From the NCBI RefSeq assembly GCF_010731815.2, contig NZ_AP022593.1, forward strand, positions 3,410,001 to 3,474,000: 64,000 nt of DNA, read 5' to 3'. Below, piece after piece: positions 39,213 through 47,519 of the stretch (positions are counted from its first letter, which is position 1; each line of letters begins with the position of its first letter). A model generated the notes under the pieces. That model was not told the DNA's origin. It made no database searches and saw only the letters and a list, made by a program, of their open reading frames with translations. The position numbers were made by a program, and so were the translations under genes. Source of the DNA: Mycolicibacterium arabiense (GTDB taxonomy: Bacteria; Actinomycetota; Actinomycetes; Mycobacteriales; Mycobacteriaceae).

Positions 39213-39248
39213 CCCGCCTGAGCTGCGCCATCGCAGCCAGGCGGGTTT
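39213..39248 (+). terminator. rho-independent terminator after ptsH
   Basis: CCCGCCTG and CTGCG pair with CGCAG and CAGGCGGG around a CCAT loop, followed by TTTCGT. It starts about 20 bp after the ptsH stop and separates the PTS operon from the ESX-1 genes. Confidence 0.8.
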
Positions 39249-39268
39249 CGTGCACTGGAGAAAGCGCG

Positions 39269-39296
39269 TTCGACCCCGCTCAGCCACCCGTATAGT
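39269..39296 (+). promoter_or_regulatory. possible promoter for the mycP1 operon
   Basis: TTCGAC at 39269-39274, 16 bp, then TATAGT at 39291-39296. It is the only reasonable sigma-A-like pair between the PTS terminator and mycP1, leaving a leader of about 115 nt. Confidence 0.35.
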
Positions 39297-39419
39297 TTCA
39301 TTCGTGCTTTTGGGTCGGGGGATCGTCGGGTCGGAGTGCGCCGCCACGCAGCAGAGATTGAGTTTGCTGGTGGCGGGTCAGCACATGCCAGGTCGTGAGA
39401 TTTTGGCAGGGGGTGACAG

Positions 39420-40769
39420 GTGGTTCGGCGCTTCGCAGTAGTCGTCGCGGTGTTGAGCCTGGCGTTGCTCAGCGCACCACCCGCGGTGGCGATCGACCCG
39501 CCGGTGATCGACAAGGGTGCACTGCCGCCCGACGTGACCGGTCCCGACCAACCCACCGAGCAGCGACGCGAATGCTCGGCGCCGATGGTGTTCCCGAACT
39601 CCAACTTCGCCGACAGGCCGTGGGCCAACAACTACCTGCGGATCGCCGATGCGCAGAAGTTCGCAACGGGCGCCGGGGTAACTGTCGCGGTCATCGACAC
39701 CGGAGTGAACGGCTCACCGCGGGTTCCGGCGGAGCCGGGCGGCGACTTCGTCGACAAGGCGGGCAACGGCATGTCCGACTGCGACTCGCACGGCACGCTC
39801 ACCGCGGCGATCATCGCGGGCAAGGGTTCGCCGACGGACGGCTTCATCGGCGTCGCACCGGATGCCCGCGTGCTGTCCATGCGCCAGACGTCGGACAACT
39901 TCCAGCCCGTCGGCGCTCGCAGCGACCCCAACGACCCGAACTCGACGCCCACGGCAGGGTCCCTGCGCAGCCTGGCCCGCGCGATCCTGCATGCGGCGAA
40001 CATGGGCGCGCAGGTCATCAACATCAGCGAGGCCGCCTGCTACAAGGTGACCAGGCGCATCGACGAGAACAGCCTCGGCGCGGCAATCGAGTACGCCGTC
40101 AACGTGAAGGGCGCGGTCGTCGTGGTCGCGGCGGGCAACACCGGCGGGGACTGTTCGCAGAACCCGCCGCCCAACCCGGCGCTACCGGCCGATCCGCGTG
40201 GTTGGCAGGGCGTGCAGACGATCGTGTCGCCGGCCTGGTATTCGCCGCTGGTGCTGACCGTGGGCGGTATTGCCGAGAACGGGCAGCCCAGCACGTTCTC
40301 GATGTCCGGCCCGTGGGTCGGCGCCGCCGCGCCTGCGGAGAACATCACCGCTCTCGGATACGACGGCAACCCGGTCAACGCTCTCCAGGGACAGGACGGC
40401 CTGATTCCCATCAACGGAACGTCGTTCGCGGCGGCGTTCGTCTCCGGCCTCGCCGCGATGGTCAAGCAACGCTTTCCCGACCTGACACCGGCGCAGATCA
40501 TGAACCGGATCACCGCGACCGCGCGGCACCCCGGTGGCGGTGTCGACAACTACGTCGGCGCGGGCGTCATCGATCCGGTGGCCGCACTCACGTGGGACGT
40601 CCCGGAGGGTCCGGATGCGGTGCCGTATGAGGTCAAGCAGCTGCCGCCGCCGGTGTACGTGGCGCCGCCCGACCGCGGCCCGATCACGATCGTCGTGATC
40701 GCCGGGGTGAGCCTGGCGGCCGCGCTGGGCGTCGGCGCACTCGCGCGTCGAGCCCTGAGGCGCCGATGA
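39420..40769 (+). CDS. mycP1: mycosin-1, ESX-1 membrane-anchored subtilisin protease
   Basis: A 449-residue mycosin with an N-terminal signal sequence (residues 1-24), catalytic Asp93 (VAVIDTGVNG), His124 (DCDSHGTLTAA), oxyanion Asn240 and Ser335 (INGTSFAAAFVSGLAAM). The C-terminal membrane helix (about 420-443) is followed by a basic tail. Mycosins stabilise the ESX secretion complex and cleave substrates; MycP1 processes EspB. The neighbours eccE1, espB and espL identify the ESX-1 member. GTG start with AGGGGG upstream. The stop overlaps the eccE1 ATG (ATGA). Confidence 0.95.
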   Translation: MVRRFAVVVAVLSLALLSAPPAVAIDPPVIDKGALPPDVTGPDQPTEQRRECSAPMVFPNSNFADRPWANNYLRIADAQKFATGAGVTVAVIDTGVNGSPRVPAEPGGDFVDKAGNGMSDCDSHGTLTAAIIAGKGSPTDGFIGVAPDARVLSMRQTSDNFQPVGARSDPNDPNSTPTAGSLRSLARAILHAANMGAQVINISEAACYKVTRRIDENSLGAAIEYAVNVKGAVVVVAAGNTGGDCSQNPPPNPALPADPRGWQGVQTIVSPAWYSPLVLTVGGIAENGQPSTFSMSGPWVGAAAPAENITALGYDGNPVNALQGQDGLIPINGTSFAAAFVSGLAAMVKQRFPDLTPAQIMNRITATARHPGGGVDNYVGAGVIDPVAALTWDVPEGPDAVPYEVKQLPPPVYVAPPDRGPITIVVIAGVSLAAALGVGALARRALRRR

Positions 40770-42163
40770 GGGAGTTCCTCGGCCAGTTCGGATTCCGCGC
40801 CACCACCGGGCATCTGCTGTGGGCGGCGGTGCTCATCCCCGCCTGTGTGCTGCTGTTCATGAAGCTGAACCTGCTGTGGTTGGGGATCACGCTCGGAGTG
40901 CTCATCGCGATCGCGGCGGTGCTCACCGTGCGCGGGCGCCGGTTCGCCGGCTGGATCGTCGCCATCTTTTCTTGGCGCCGACGGCATCGGGCGGCGCCGG
41001 CCGCACCGTCCGAACCTGCCGTCGGCGCGACGGTGCTGCCCGGCGATCACGTCGCAGTGCGTTGGCAGGGCGATCATTTGGTGTCGGTCATCGAACTGGT
41101 GCCGCGGCCGTTCACCCCGACGGTGATCGTTGCGGGCGAGGCGTTCACCGACGACGTGGTCGACACCAAGCTGGTCGAGCAGTTGATCGCCGCGCACTGC
41201 CCGGACCTGGAGGCCGACGTCGTCTCGGCAGGGCAACGCGTGGGCCGTACCGCACCGGCAAGCCTCGTCGCGCTGTACGAGCAGGTCGTCGGGCCATATC
41301 CGGCGCCGTCGAACCGGCGGACGTGGATCGTGCTGCGGGCACTGCCCGAGGTGACGCGGAAGTCCGCGCTACGCCGAGAGGTCGGCGTGGCCGGGCTGGC
41401 CCGGTACCTCGTGTCGTCGACGACGCGCATCGCAGATCAGTTGGCGAGCAACGGGATCGACGCGCGGTGCAGCCGCAGCTTCGACGACTTCGACAAGGCG
41501 ACCGAGATCAGCTTCGAGCGGGAGACGTGGTCGTCGATCAAGGGGCGCAGCACGTTCACCGCCGCCTACACCGCTCCGGGCGGACCCAACGTCTGGTGGA
41601 GCGCGCGGGCGGACCACACCATCACGCAGGTTCGGGTGCGCCCGGGTGCCGCTCCGACGACGACGGTTCTGTTGACGACGTTGGCGAATCCCTCGACACC
41701 GCGGGGATTTTCGTGCCTGTTCGGCGGTCAGCGTGCAGCGATGCTGGGGCAGAGCCCGGTCACCGATCGGCATTACGAACTGCCGATCGGGTCTGCGGGC
41801 GTGCTGATCGGCGAGACGGCCGACCGGTACCCGGTGTACATGCCGTTCGACGACGTGGACGTCAGCATCAACCTCGGGGATGCGCGGCTGTTCACGCAAT
41901 TCGTCATCCGGTCGGCAGCGGCGGGAGCGATCGTCACCCTGGGCCCGCAGTTCAGGGAATTCGCGGGCTCGATCAACGCCCGGGTCGGCAAGGTCGCCAA
42001 GATCGGTTGGCCCAAGGCAACGACGTACCTCAGCCCGCATCCCGGTGTGGGACGAGTCGTGTTGCGACACAACTTCATCGACACTCCGCGGCATCGTCAG
42101 CTGCCCATCAGGCTGATCAACCCGCGCGAGGAGAGTCGCTACCAAATGGCGCTCGAGCAGTGA
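40766..42163 (+). CDS. eccE1: ESX-1 secretion component EccE1
   Basis: A 465-residue EccE with two N-terminal membrane helices (about residues 14-60) and a cytosolic domain. It closely follows M. tuberculosis EccE1: VGATVLPGDHVAVRWQGDHL, VIELVPRPFTPTVIV, ARADHTITQVRV, LPIGSAGVLIGETADR and the end EESRYQMALEQ. EccE sits at the periphery of the ESX membrane complex. It overlaps mycP1 by 4 bp; espB follows 31 bp later. Confidence 0.95.
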   Translation: MREFLGQFGFRATTGHLLWAAVLIPACVLLFMKLNLLWLGITLGVLIAIAAVLTVRGRRFAGWIVAIFSWRRRHRAAPAAPSEPAVGATVLPGDHVAVRWQGDHLVSVIELVPRPFTPTVIVAGEAFTDDVVDTKLVEQLIAAHCPDLEADVVSAGQRVGRTAPASLVALYEQVVGPYPAPSNRRTWIVLRALPEVTRKSALRREVGVAGLARYLVSSTTRIADQLASNGIDARCSRSFDDFDKATEISFERETWSSIKGRSTFTAAYTAPGGPNVWWSARADHTITQVRVRPGAAPTTTVLLTTLANPSTPRGFSCLFGGQRAAMLGQSPVTDRHYELPIGSAGVLIGETADRYPVYMPFDDVDVSINLGDARLFTQFVIRSAAAGAIVTLGPQFREFAGSINARVGKVAKIGWPKATTYLSPHPGVGRVVLRHNFIDTPRHRQLPIRLINPREESRYQMALEQ

Positions 42164-42194
42164 GCGCCAGTCACGGGGAGCCGTAGGAGGAGAC

Positions 42195-43829
42195 ATGTCG
42201 GGGGAAGTGAAGGTCGATCCGGCCGAACTGGAGGCGAAGGCCGCCCAGATCGGTCAGCCGATGCCGACCGCACCGGGACAACCGCTACCACCATGCGCGC
42301 TGCAGGTGGCCGTCAGCGCCGTCGGAGAACTCAACAAGTCCGCCGAGGCACTGCGCGGGTACGCGGCCTCCGGGCAAGCGGAAGCGATGCGCCTGGCGGA
42401 GACGTTCCGCTCTGCCGCTGCGGCGTATCGCCAGTTGGACGAGCAAGCGGGCGTCGCGCTGGACGACGGCGAGTCCGCCCCGTCGATCGCTCCCGTGCAA
42501 CCGGCTCCACCGACGACGCCCTCCGTTCCGCTGCCGCCGGAGCCGGCGTATCAGTGCCATGCGGCCCCGTTCGTCATGGTCGAGCAGGCCGCCGCCGAGA
42601 TCGAGGCGCCGGATCAGGCAGCGTCTCTCGATGCCTTCAAGGGGCAGTGGGAGGCGTACGCGGGTGCGCTCGAGTCACGGTCCAGTTCGTATGACTCGGC
42701 GGGAATGTCATGGGAGGGTGGCGCGGCCGAGGCGGCCTCCGACGCCCTCGCCGAACACCGCAAGTGGCTGCGCGAGATGGCCGACACGTCACGGCAACTC
42801 GCGGGTCAGGCCGGGGACCTCGCTGCGACGCACCGCAGCGCCGCGGCCTCGCATCCGACGCTCGCCGAAGTCCAGGACCTGGACGCGCGAATTCTGATGT
42901 CGCGTGACGTGAACGAGCAGGTGCAACTACTCAGGCAGCGCCAGGAGATGCAGGTGCGTTCGGAGGAGGTGCTGCAGGGCTACATCGGTAGGTCGGCGGG
43001 CCAGCCGCTTGCGCTCCCGAAGCCGCCGAAGTGCCCCGCGCCCGCGCCTGCGTCGCCAATGGACAAGCAGAAGGGGCGCACGAAGGCCAAGAAGAAGATC
43101 GATCGGCCGGGCGAAGGCGGTGCGGGCGGAGGCGGCGCGGGTGCGGGCGCGGGGACCGGTGGCGGCGGCGGTGGTGCGCCCCAGGGTGGTCAGCAGCCGC
43201 AACCGCAGGCGGCGCCGGGTGACGTGCCCGTTTCGCCCGCAGCGGCTCAGGCGCAGCCGTCGCCGGGCGGTCAGGCGGGCGGCGGGTCGCCTGCCGGCGG
43301 AGGGTCGCCCGCTGGCGGGGGGTCGCCCGCTGGCGGGGGCGGCGCACCCGCCGGTGGTGGTTCTCCGGCAGGTGGCGGGATGCCGGGCCTCCCCGACCTC
43401 GGAGGCGGTCCGCCGACCGATCTTCCGCTTCTCGACGATCCGAGTCTGAGCCCGGCCTCGGCTGGAGGCGGTGGGTCCGGTGGCGGTTCGGGCGGTGGCT
43501 CCGGTGGTGGCGGTGGCGGCGGTCCAATGCCGTTGCAACCCAACGTCGGGAGTGTGTCGGTGGGCCCGGGCGCCGGCGGTGGCGCAACGGGTCCCGCCGG
43601 TGGAGCGGCGGCTGGCGGCGGTGCAGCCGGAGGAATGGGCGGCATGGGCATGGGAGGTGGCATGCCCATGCACGGCGCCGGTCATGGCCAAGGTGGCGCG
43701 TCGGAGAAGAAGCGCTCGCCGGGCACGTCGCCCGACGAGTCGCTCTACGAAGAGGATCGGGCGTGGACCGAAGGCGTGATCGGCAACCGGCCGCGACGTC
43801 GGGATAGCGGCGATAAGGAAGCCAAGTGA
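42195..43829 (+). CDS. espB: ESX-1 secreted protein EspB
   Basis: A 544-residue EspB, larger than the 460-residue M. tuberculosis protein. The N-terminal PE/PPE-like helical part (about 1-280) has the export motif YRQLD (78-82) and WEG (173-175), which together form the bipartite signal. A long Gly/Pro/Ser-rich region follows. The C-terminus DESLYEEDRAWTEGVIGNRP is nearly that of EspB and contains the area cut by MycP1. EspB forms rings outside the cell and binds phospholipids in M. tuberculosis. GGAGGAG precedes the ATG. The extra length is mostly in the glycine-rich region. Confidence 0.94.
   Translation: MSGEVKVDPAELEAKAAQIGQPMPTAPGQPLPPCALQVAVSAVGELNKSAEALRGYAASGQAEAMRLAETFRSAAAAYRQLDEQAGVALDDGESAPSIAPVQPAPPTTPSVPLPPEPAYQCHAAPFVMVEQAAAEIEAPDQAASLDAFKGQWEAYAGALESRSSSYDSAGMSWEGGAAEAASDALAEHRKWLREMADTSRQLAGQAGDLAATHRSAAASHPTLAEVQDLDARILMSRDVNEQVQLLRQRQEMQVRSEEVLQGYIGRSAGQPLALPKPPKCPAPAPASPMDKQKGRTKAKKKIDRPGEGGAGGGGAGAGAGTGGGGGGAPQGGQQPQPQAAPGDVPVSPAAAQAQPSPGGQAGGGSPAGGGSPAGGGSPAGGGGAPAGGGSPAGGGMPGLPDLGGGPPTDLPLLDDPSLSPASAGGGGSGGGSGGGSGGGGGGGPMPLQPNVGSVSVGPGAGGGATGPAGGAAAGGGAAGGMGGMGMGGGMPMHGAGHGQGGASEKKRSPGTSPDESLYEEDRAWTEGVIGNRPRRRDSGDKEAK
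43280..43385 (+). repeat. tandem repeats coding GGGSPA in espB
   Basis: About five imperfect 18-bp units, encoding GGGSPA with one GGGGAPA variant, run in tandem within the disordered part of espB. Copy number may vary between strains. Confidence 0.75.
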
Positions 43830-44170
43830 CCGAGGACATGCACCCGCAGGTGGTCGCCGTTCTGCAGCAGGCGCAACGGCTGCAGTCGCTGATGGACGAT
43901 CAACTGGCGAAGATGAACCAGCAGACGTTCACGGCGATGGATGAGACCAAGACGGTCGAGGTCACGCTCAACGGGCACAGCTGGCTGACCGACGTCTACC
44001 TCGAGGACGGGCTGCTGCGCCTAGGCGCCGAGGTGGTGGAGGCCCGAATCAACGAGGCGCTGCAGAACGCCACCGCGGAGGCTTCGGCCTCGATCGAGGC
44101 GGACCGGGAGCGTATCGACTCGGTGGTCGCCGAGATCACCGGCGAGGGTGAGGACGTGGGCCGATGGTGA
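43826..44170 (+). CDS. espL: ESX-1 associated protein EspL
   Basis: A 114-residue YbaB-like protein (VVAVLQQAQRLQSLMDDQLA, then ETKTVEVTLNGHSWLTDVYL) of the same length as M. tuberculosis EspL (about 115). EspL is cytosolic and is needed for stability of ESX-1 substrates. GTG start overlapping the espB stop by 4 bp, so it is coupled to espB. The order mycP1-eccE1-espB-espL is that of Rv3883c-Rv3880c. Confidence 0.93.
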   Translation: MTEDMHPQVVAVLQQAQRLQSLMDDQLAKMNQQTFTAMDETKTVEVTLNGHSWLTDVYLEDGLLRLGAEVVEARINEALQNATAEASASIEADRERIDSVVAEITGEGEDVGRW

Positions 44171-44225
44171 GTCGTAGCGCTTTCGGCCGCGCACTCGTTG
44201 ACGCATTGGCGTCAGGAGTCAGAGC

Positions 44226-45371
44226 ATGAGCATGCCGCCTCCGGGTGAATGGCCTTCCCCACAGCCAGGACCGCAGCCGCCGAATCAGCCGCAGTACGGC
44301 CCGCCGCCGGGCTATCAGCCGTACCCCGGTCAACAGCCTTATTCCCCGCAGGGCCAATGGCAGCCGCCGCCTCCTTTTCCGCAGAAGGGCGGGGGGACAA
44401 CGAAGTGGTTGTTGGTCGCGATCGCGGTGCTCTTGGTGATCGGTGTGACGATCGGCGCCACCCTGCTGCTCACCCGCGATGGGGGTGCACCATCCACTCC
44501 GTCGACGTCAGATGTTGCGTCGGATATTGCTAGCGCTAACGACACTGGGCCGGTTGAGATCATCACGGAAGAACCGACGTGCGAGGCTTACACGTCCGTC
44601 AACGACAGCCTCAGCCGGCTGCAGCAGCAGGGCTGGGGTGACATTCGGGAACGCCTCGGGCCAAGGGACAGCTGGACGTCCGATGAGGCCTCAAAAGTCG
44701 AACAGGTCACACGGGCAATGACGAACGCGTCCGACCGTCTCACGCCCTTGGCATCGCAGACCCCGCATCGAGTCGTCCGAGAACTTTATGAAAGCTACAT
44801 GGCCTATGGCCGGGCCTACGCGGACAGCATCAACGACTACCAACCTGTCGATAATTACTTGGCGTCCGTCAACATCAATGCCGCAGACGCATTGACAGCC
44901 ATCTGTACTGCCATAGAGAATGGCGCGGCGAACCGCTCAATAGCGATTGAGTCAGCCGCACCCCCCCGGGACTTTGCCTCCGTTGAGGAGCCAGCGAGTC
45001 CAGCGCTATTCCTTTCCTCACCGGATCCGGCCTGCGAGTCGTGGATCAGGCGCGAAGACCAGAACGGCGCCGATCTGTCGGAATGGGCCAAGCTCGATAC
45101 TGACCTGCCCGCGACGCAATGGTCGCCCGAACAGCGTGCGACGCAGTTGGTTGCGATTGAATTTCTTGGCTCGTTCTCGGACGCTACTGCCGCGGCTGCG
45201 GAGCAAAGCGAAAACCTGACTGTCAACGATTTCGGCCAACTTGCGAGTCTCTACATCGACGCCTATGTCTCAGCAGGAGACTCCTACACCAGCGCAGATA
45301 GTTGGCTGAGTGCTGCGGGGTTACGGCTCACTAATGTAGTGACCGACGCCTGTCGCGCCATCGACGGGTAA
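44226..45371 (+). CDS. Pro-rich one-helix membrane protein, ESX-1 linked, copy 1
   Basis: A 381-residue protein in three parts. Residues 1-57 are a cytosolic Pro/Gln/Tyr-rich tail; 61-82 are one membrane helix (WLLVAIAVLLVIGVTIGATL); 85-381 are an exported domain rich in helices. I recognise no family. A paralogue lies at 46322-47467 with an almost identical N-terminus and a diverged exported domain; both share TPHRVVRELYE, AYGRAYA and LASLY before the end. AGGAG lies 7 nt before the ATG. It is placed between espL and an EspK gene, where M. tuberculosis has nothing. A receptor, tether or identity factor working with EspK is possible. Confidence 0.8.
   Translation: MSMPPPGEWPSPQPGPQPPNQPQYGPPPGYQPYPGQQPYSPQGQWQPPPPFPQKGGGTTKWLLVAIAVLLVIGVTIGATLLLTRDGGAPSTPSTSDVASDIASANDTGPVEIITEEPTCEAYTSVNDSLSRLQQQGWGDIRERLGPRDSWTSDEASKVEQVTRAMTNASDRLTPLASQTPHRVVRELYESYMAYGRAYADSINDYQPVDNYLASVNINAADALTAICTAIENGAANRSIAIESAAPPRDFASVEEPASPALFLSSPDPACESWIRREDQNGADLSEWAKLDTDLPATQWSPEQRATQLVAIEFLGSFSDATAAAAEQSENLTVNDFGQLASLYIDAYVSAGDSYTSADSWLSAAGLRLTNVVTDACRAIDG
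44379..44468 (+). repeat. 90-bp identical block, copy 1
   Basis: Identical, base for base, to 46472-46561. It encodes the lysine-glycine stretch and the membrane helix of the paralogous proteins. Sequence on both sides differs, most strongly downstream, which suggests recent recombination or gene conversion. Confidence 0.85.
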
Positions 45372-45376
45372 TTCGC

Positions 45377-46252
45377 ATGTTTATTGAACGGCCAACAGGC
45401 GGTCGCAGACCGGATACGACGGTTCCTCCGTCAGCATGGCCCATGTCAGACGAAGATGCCCTGAGCGCCCGCGGGGACCAATTGACCTCGCTAGAAACAG
45501 GTATCGATGATCGGCTGGCGTCGTGGCACCGGGTAGCCACCTCACTCTTCGACGGCAACACGTGGTTCGGCACCGGCGCTAGTGCAGCCCAAACCCGAGT
45601 CCAGTCCGCCGTTGAAGATCTGCAGTCCGTAAGCGATGCGATAGAAAACAATCTGGCTTCTCTACTAAAAAGTTATCAATCGGTATCGGGCGCAAAAACC
45701 CAGATCAGACTATTGAGCGACCATGCCCCGGGGCTCATCGATAGCGTCGCGAACGACGAGTCAATTGAGGAATCTGCCCGCGGAGCGCTCATGCAGCCAT
45801 CGTCGTCGCCAACAGCTACGGGCTGGCCTACATCCCCGAGGGCGTCAACCTGCCGGCTCACGTCACCATGGCCACCGCCGACGAGACCCTGCCGCCCCGG
45901 GAGTGCGCCAAGGGGGCGACCTACCCCATCCTCGCCATCCAAGGCTGGGCCCAGGCCCATTACCAGAAACTGCGCGCCGTCATCGCCACCGAAGAGCAGT
46001 TCGCCAGCTTCGACCCCGGCACCGCCAAGATCGTCCTACGCCCCGACGAAATCCCCGAAAGCGGACCGCGCCGACGACGGCGTCGGTTTCGATCGAGGCA
46101 AACTGAAAGCGCAGTGTGTTGGCGATCGTCGAGACCGCGGGCGAGGGCGCGGTCGACGGGGGTCGACGTATCGAAGGGAAGTACTCGAATGCGAATTGGC
46201 GTGTTGCCGACCTCGGCTTCTGACCTACTGTGGAGAAAGTCGCCATCGGTGA
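45377..46252 (+). pseudogene. broken espK, internal deletion with frame change
   Basis: The first 140 residues read as an EspK N-terminal domain (PPSAWPMSDEDAL; WFG at 63-65, exactly as in the intact copy). At 45797 the sequence jumps to the 3' part of espK: 45797-46064 matches 49297-49564 without gaps, but in the wrong frame, so the EspK C-terminus ([31 protein letters not shown]) is readable only in another frame. The open frame goes on to 46252 as nonsense. The whole linker and the extreme C-terminus are missing. It lies 5 bp after the first membrane-protein copy. The N-terminal domain alone could still be made. Confidence 0.85.
45797..46064 (+). repeat. 268-bp espK fragment, copy in pseudogene
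   Basis: Near-identical, ungapped direct repeat of 49297-49564. It starts at CCATCGTCGTCGC and ends at CCCGAAAGCGG. Upstream and downstream sequences are unrelated, so this is an excised piece of an espK 3' region joined to a different 5' region. Confidence 0.9.
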
Positions 46253-46321
46253 ACACCATCGAATACGCACTAGATCTCGCGGGGGTTCGGAAATGAGGAC
46301 GTCGACTATGGAGGCGCGCGC

Positions 46322-47467
46322 ATGAGCATGCCGCCTCAGGGTGGATGGCCTCCCCCTCAGCCGGGACCGCAGCCACCGAATCAGCCGCAGTACGGCCCGC
46401 CGCCGGGCTATCAGCCCTACCCCGGACAACAGCCATATCCCCCGCAGGGCCAATGGCAGCCACCGCATCCACCGCAGAAGGGCGGGGGGACAACGAAGTG
46501 GTTGTTGGTCGCGATCGCGGTGCTCTTGGTGATCGGTGTGACGATCGGCGCCACCCTGCTGTTCACACGCGACGGGGATGGACCATCGACTCCGCCAACA
46601 TCGGATGTCCCTTCGGACATCGCTAGCGCCAACGACACTGGGCCGGTCGAGATCATCACGGAGGAGCCGACGTGCAAGGCGCTGACAGACATAGTCAATG
46701 TGCTAGCCGATGCGCAACAGCAGGGCTGGAGCGACGAAAGAGACTCCCTCGGGCCAGCCGCAGACTGGACAGCATCGCAACGAAGTCACGTTCAAACGGC
46801 AGTTACCGCGATAACGAACGCTGCCGATCAGATGGTGTCGCTCGCAAGACAGACACCACATCGCGTCGTTCGTGAACTGTACGAGCAATTCATCGCTTAT
46901 GGGCGCGCATACGCCGAAAGCATACCGACGTACACACCAAACGCGAATGATCTTGCAGGAGTTAATGTCAGCATCAGCAACGCCCTCCAGGGCATCTGCA
47001 CTGCAATAGATCAAGGTTCTGCGCGGCGTTCCTTAGCGCTAGAGGACGTAGGACCACCGACGACGGTGGCTCCCACCGGAGATGTGGGTAATCCACAACG
47101 ATTCCTTGCGGGGCCGGCGACGACGGCCTGCGAAGCATGGGCTGCGAATGATTCCCAATTCCTAGCGGGAACGAATAAATGGGAAGCACTCGACACTAGT
47201 ATTCCTGCCAGCGACTGGAGCCCTGCGCAGCGTCAGATTCAACTCGACGCACTTCCTGTGCTCTCAAGGTTCGCAACCGATATGGAAACCACCGGCCGTT
47301 CGAGCGCCAACGCGGTTTTCGAAGATTTCGCGGTACTCGCATCGTTGTATTTCCGAGCCTACGTATCGTCGGGGCAAGCTTATGTTGGCTCCGATAGCTG
47401 GCTAAGTTACACCGCGCTCCGTCTCAATAATACCCTGTCGGCGGCGTGCCGACTAACGGTGGCCTAG
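46322..47467 (+). CDS. Pro-rich one-helix membrane protein, ESX-1 linked, copy 2
   Basis: A 381-residue paralogue of 44226-45371: the same Pro-rich tail, the same membrane helix (about 60-81) and the same stalk up to NDTGPVEIITEEPTC, after which the exported domain is much less similar. Conserved points in the exported part are TPHRVVRELYE, AYGRAYAES, a central PASDWSPAQR-type segment and ASLYFRAYVSSG. GGAGG lies 7 nt before the ATG. The 3' two thirds are lower in GC than the flanks (57% in 46681-46740 by count). An intact espK follows, so this is probably the functional cassette. Confidence 0.8.
   Translation: MSMPPQGGWPPPQPGPQPPNQPQYGPPPGYQPYPGQQPYPPQGQWQPPHPPQKGGGTTKWLLVAIAVLLVIGVTIGATLLFTRDGDGPSTPPTSDVPSDIASANDTGPVEIITEEPTCKALTDIVNVLADAQQQGWSDERDSLGPAADWTASQRSHVQTAVTAITNAADQMVSLARQTPHRVVRELYEQFIAYGRAYAESIPTYTPNANDLAGVNVSISNALQGICTAIDQGSARRSLALEDVGPPTTVAPTGDVGNPQRFLAGPATTACEAWAANDSQFLAGTNKWEALDTSIPASDWSPAQRQIQLDALPVLSRFATDMETTGRSSANAVFEDFAVLASLYFRAYVSSGQAYVGSDSWLSYTALRLNNTLSAACRLTVA
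46472..46561 (+). repeat. 90-bp identical block, copy 2
   Basis: Exact partner of 44379-44468, covering the membrane helix codons of the second paralogue. Confidence 0.85.
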
Positions 47468-47519
47468 CGATGTCCATGCTTCTGGTGCCGGGGCCGCGTG
47501 GGACTCTCAAAGAAAACCT

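Noticed and set aside
44164..44229. 21-codon frame bridging the espL stop and the start of the membrane-protein gene
   Set aside because: It begins inside the end of espL and ends in an ATGA overlap, which could mean coupling, but it has no ribosome site of its own and the second cassette has no equivalent of this length.
45868..46296. Separate 142-codon gene for an EspK C-terminus
   Set aside because: It starts within the 268-bp repeat copied from espK and runs into unrelated sequence; it is part of the pseudogene.
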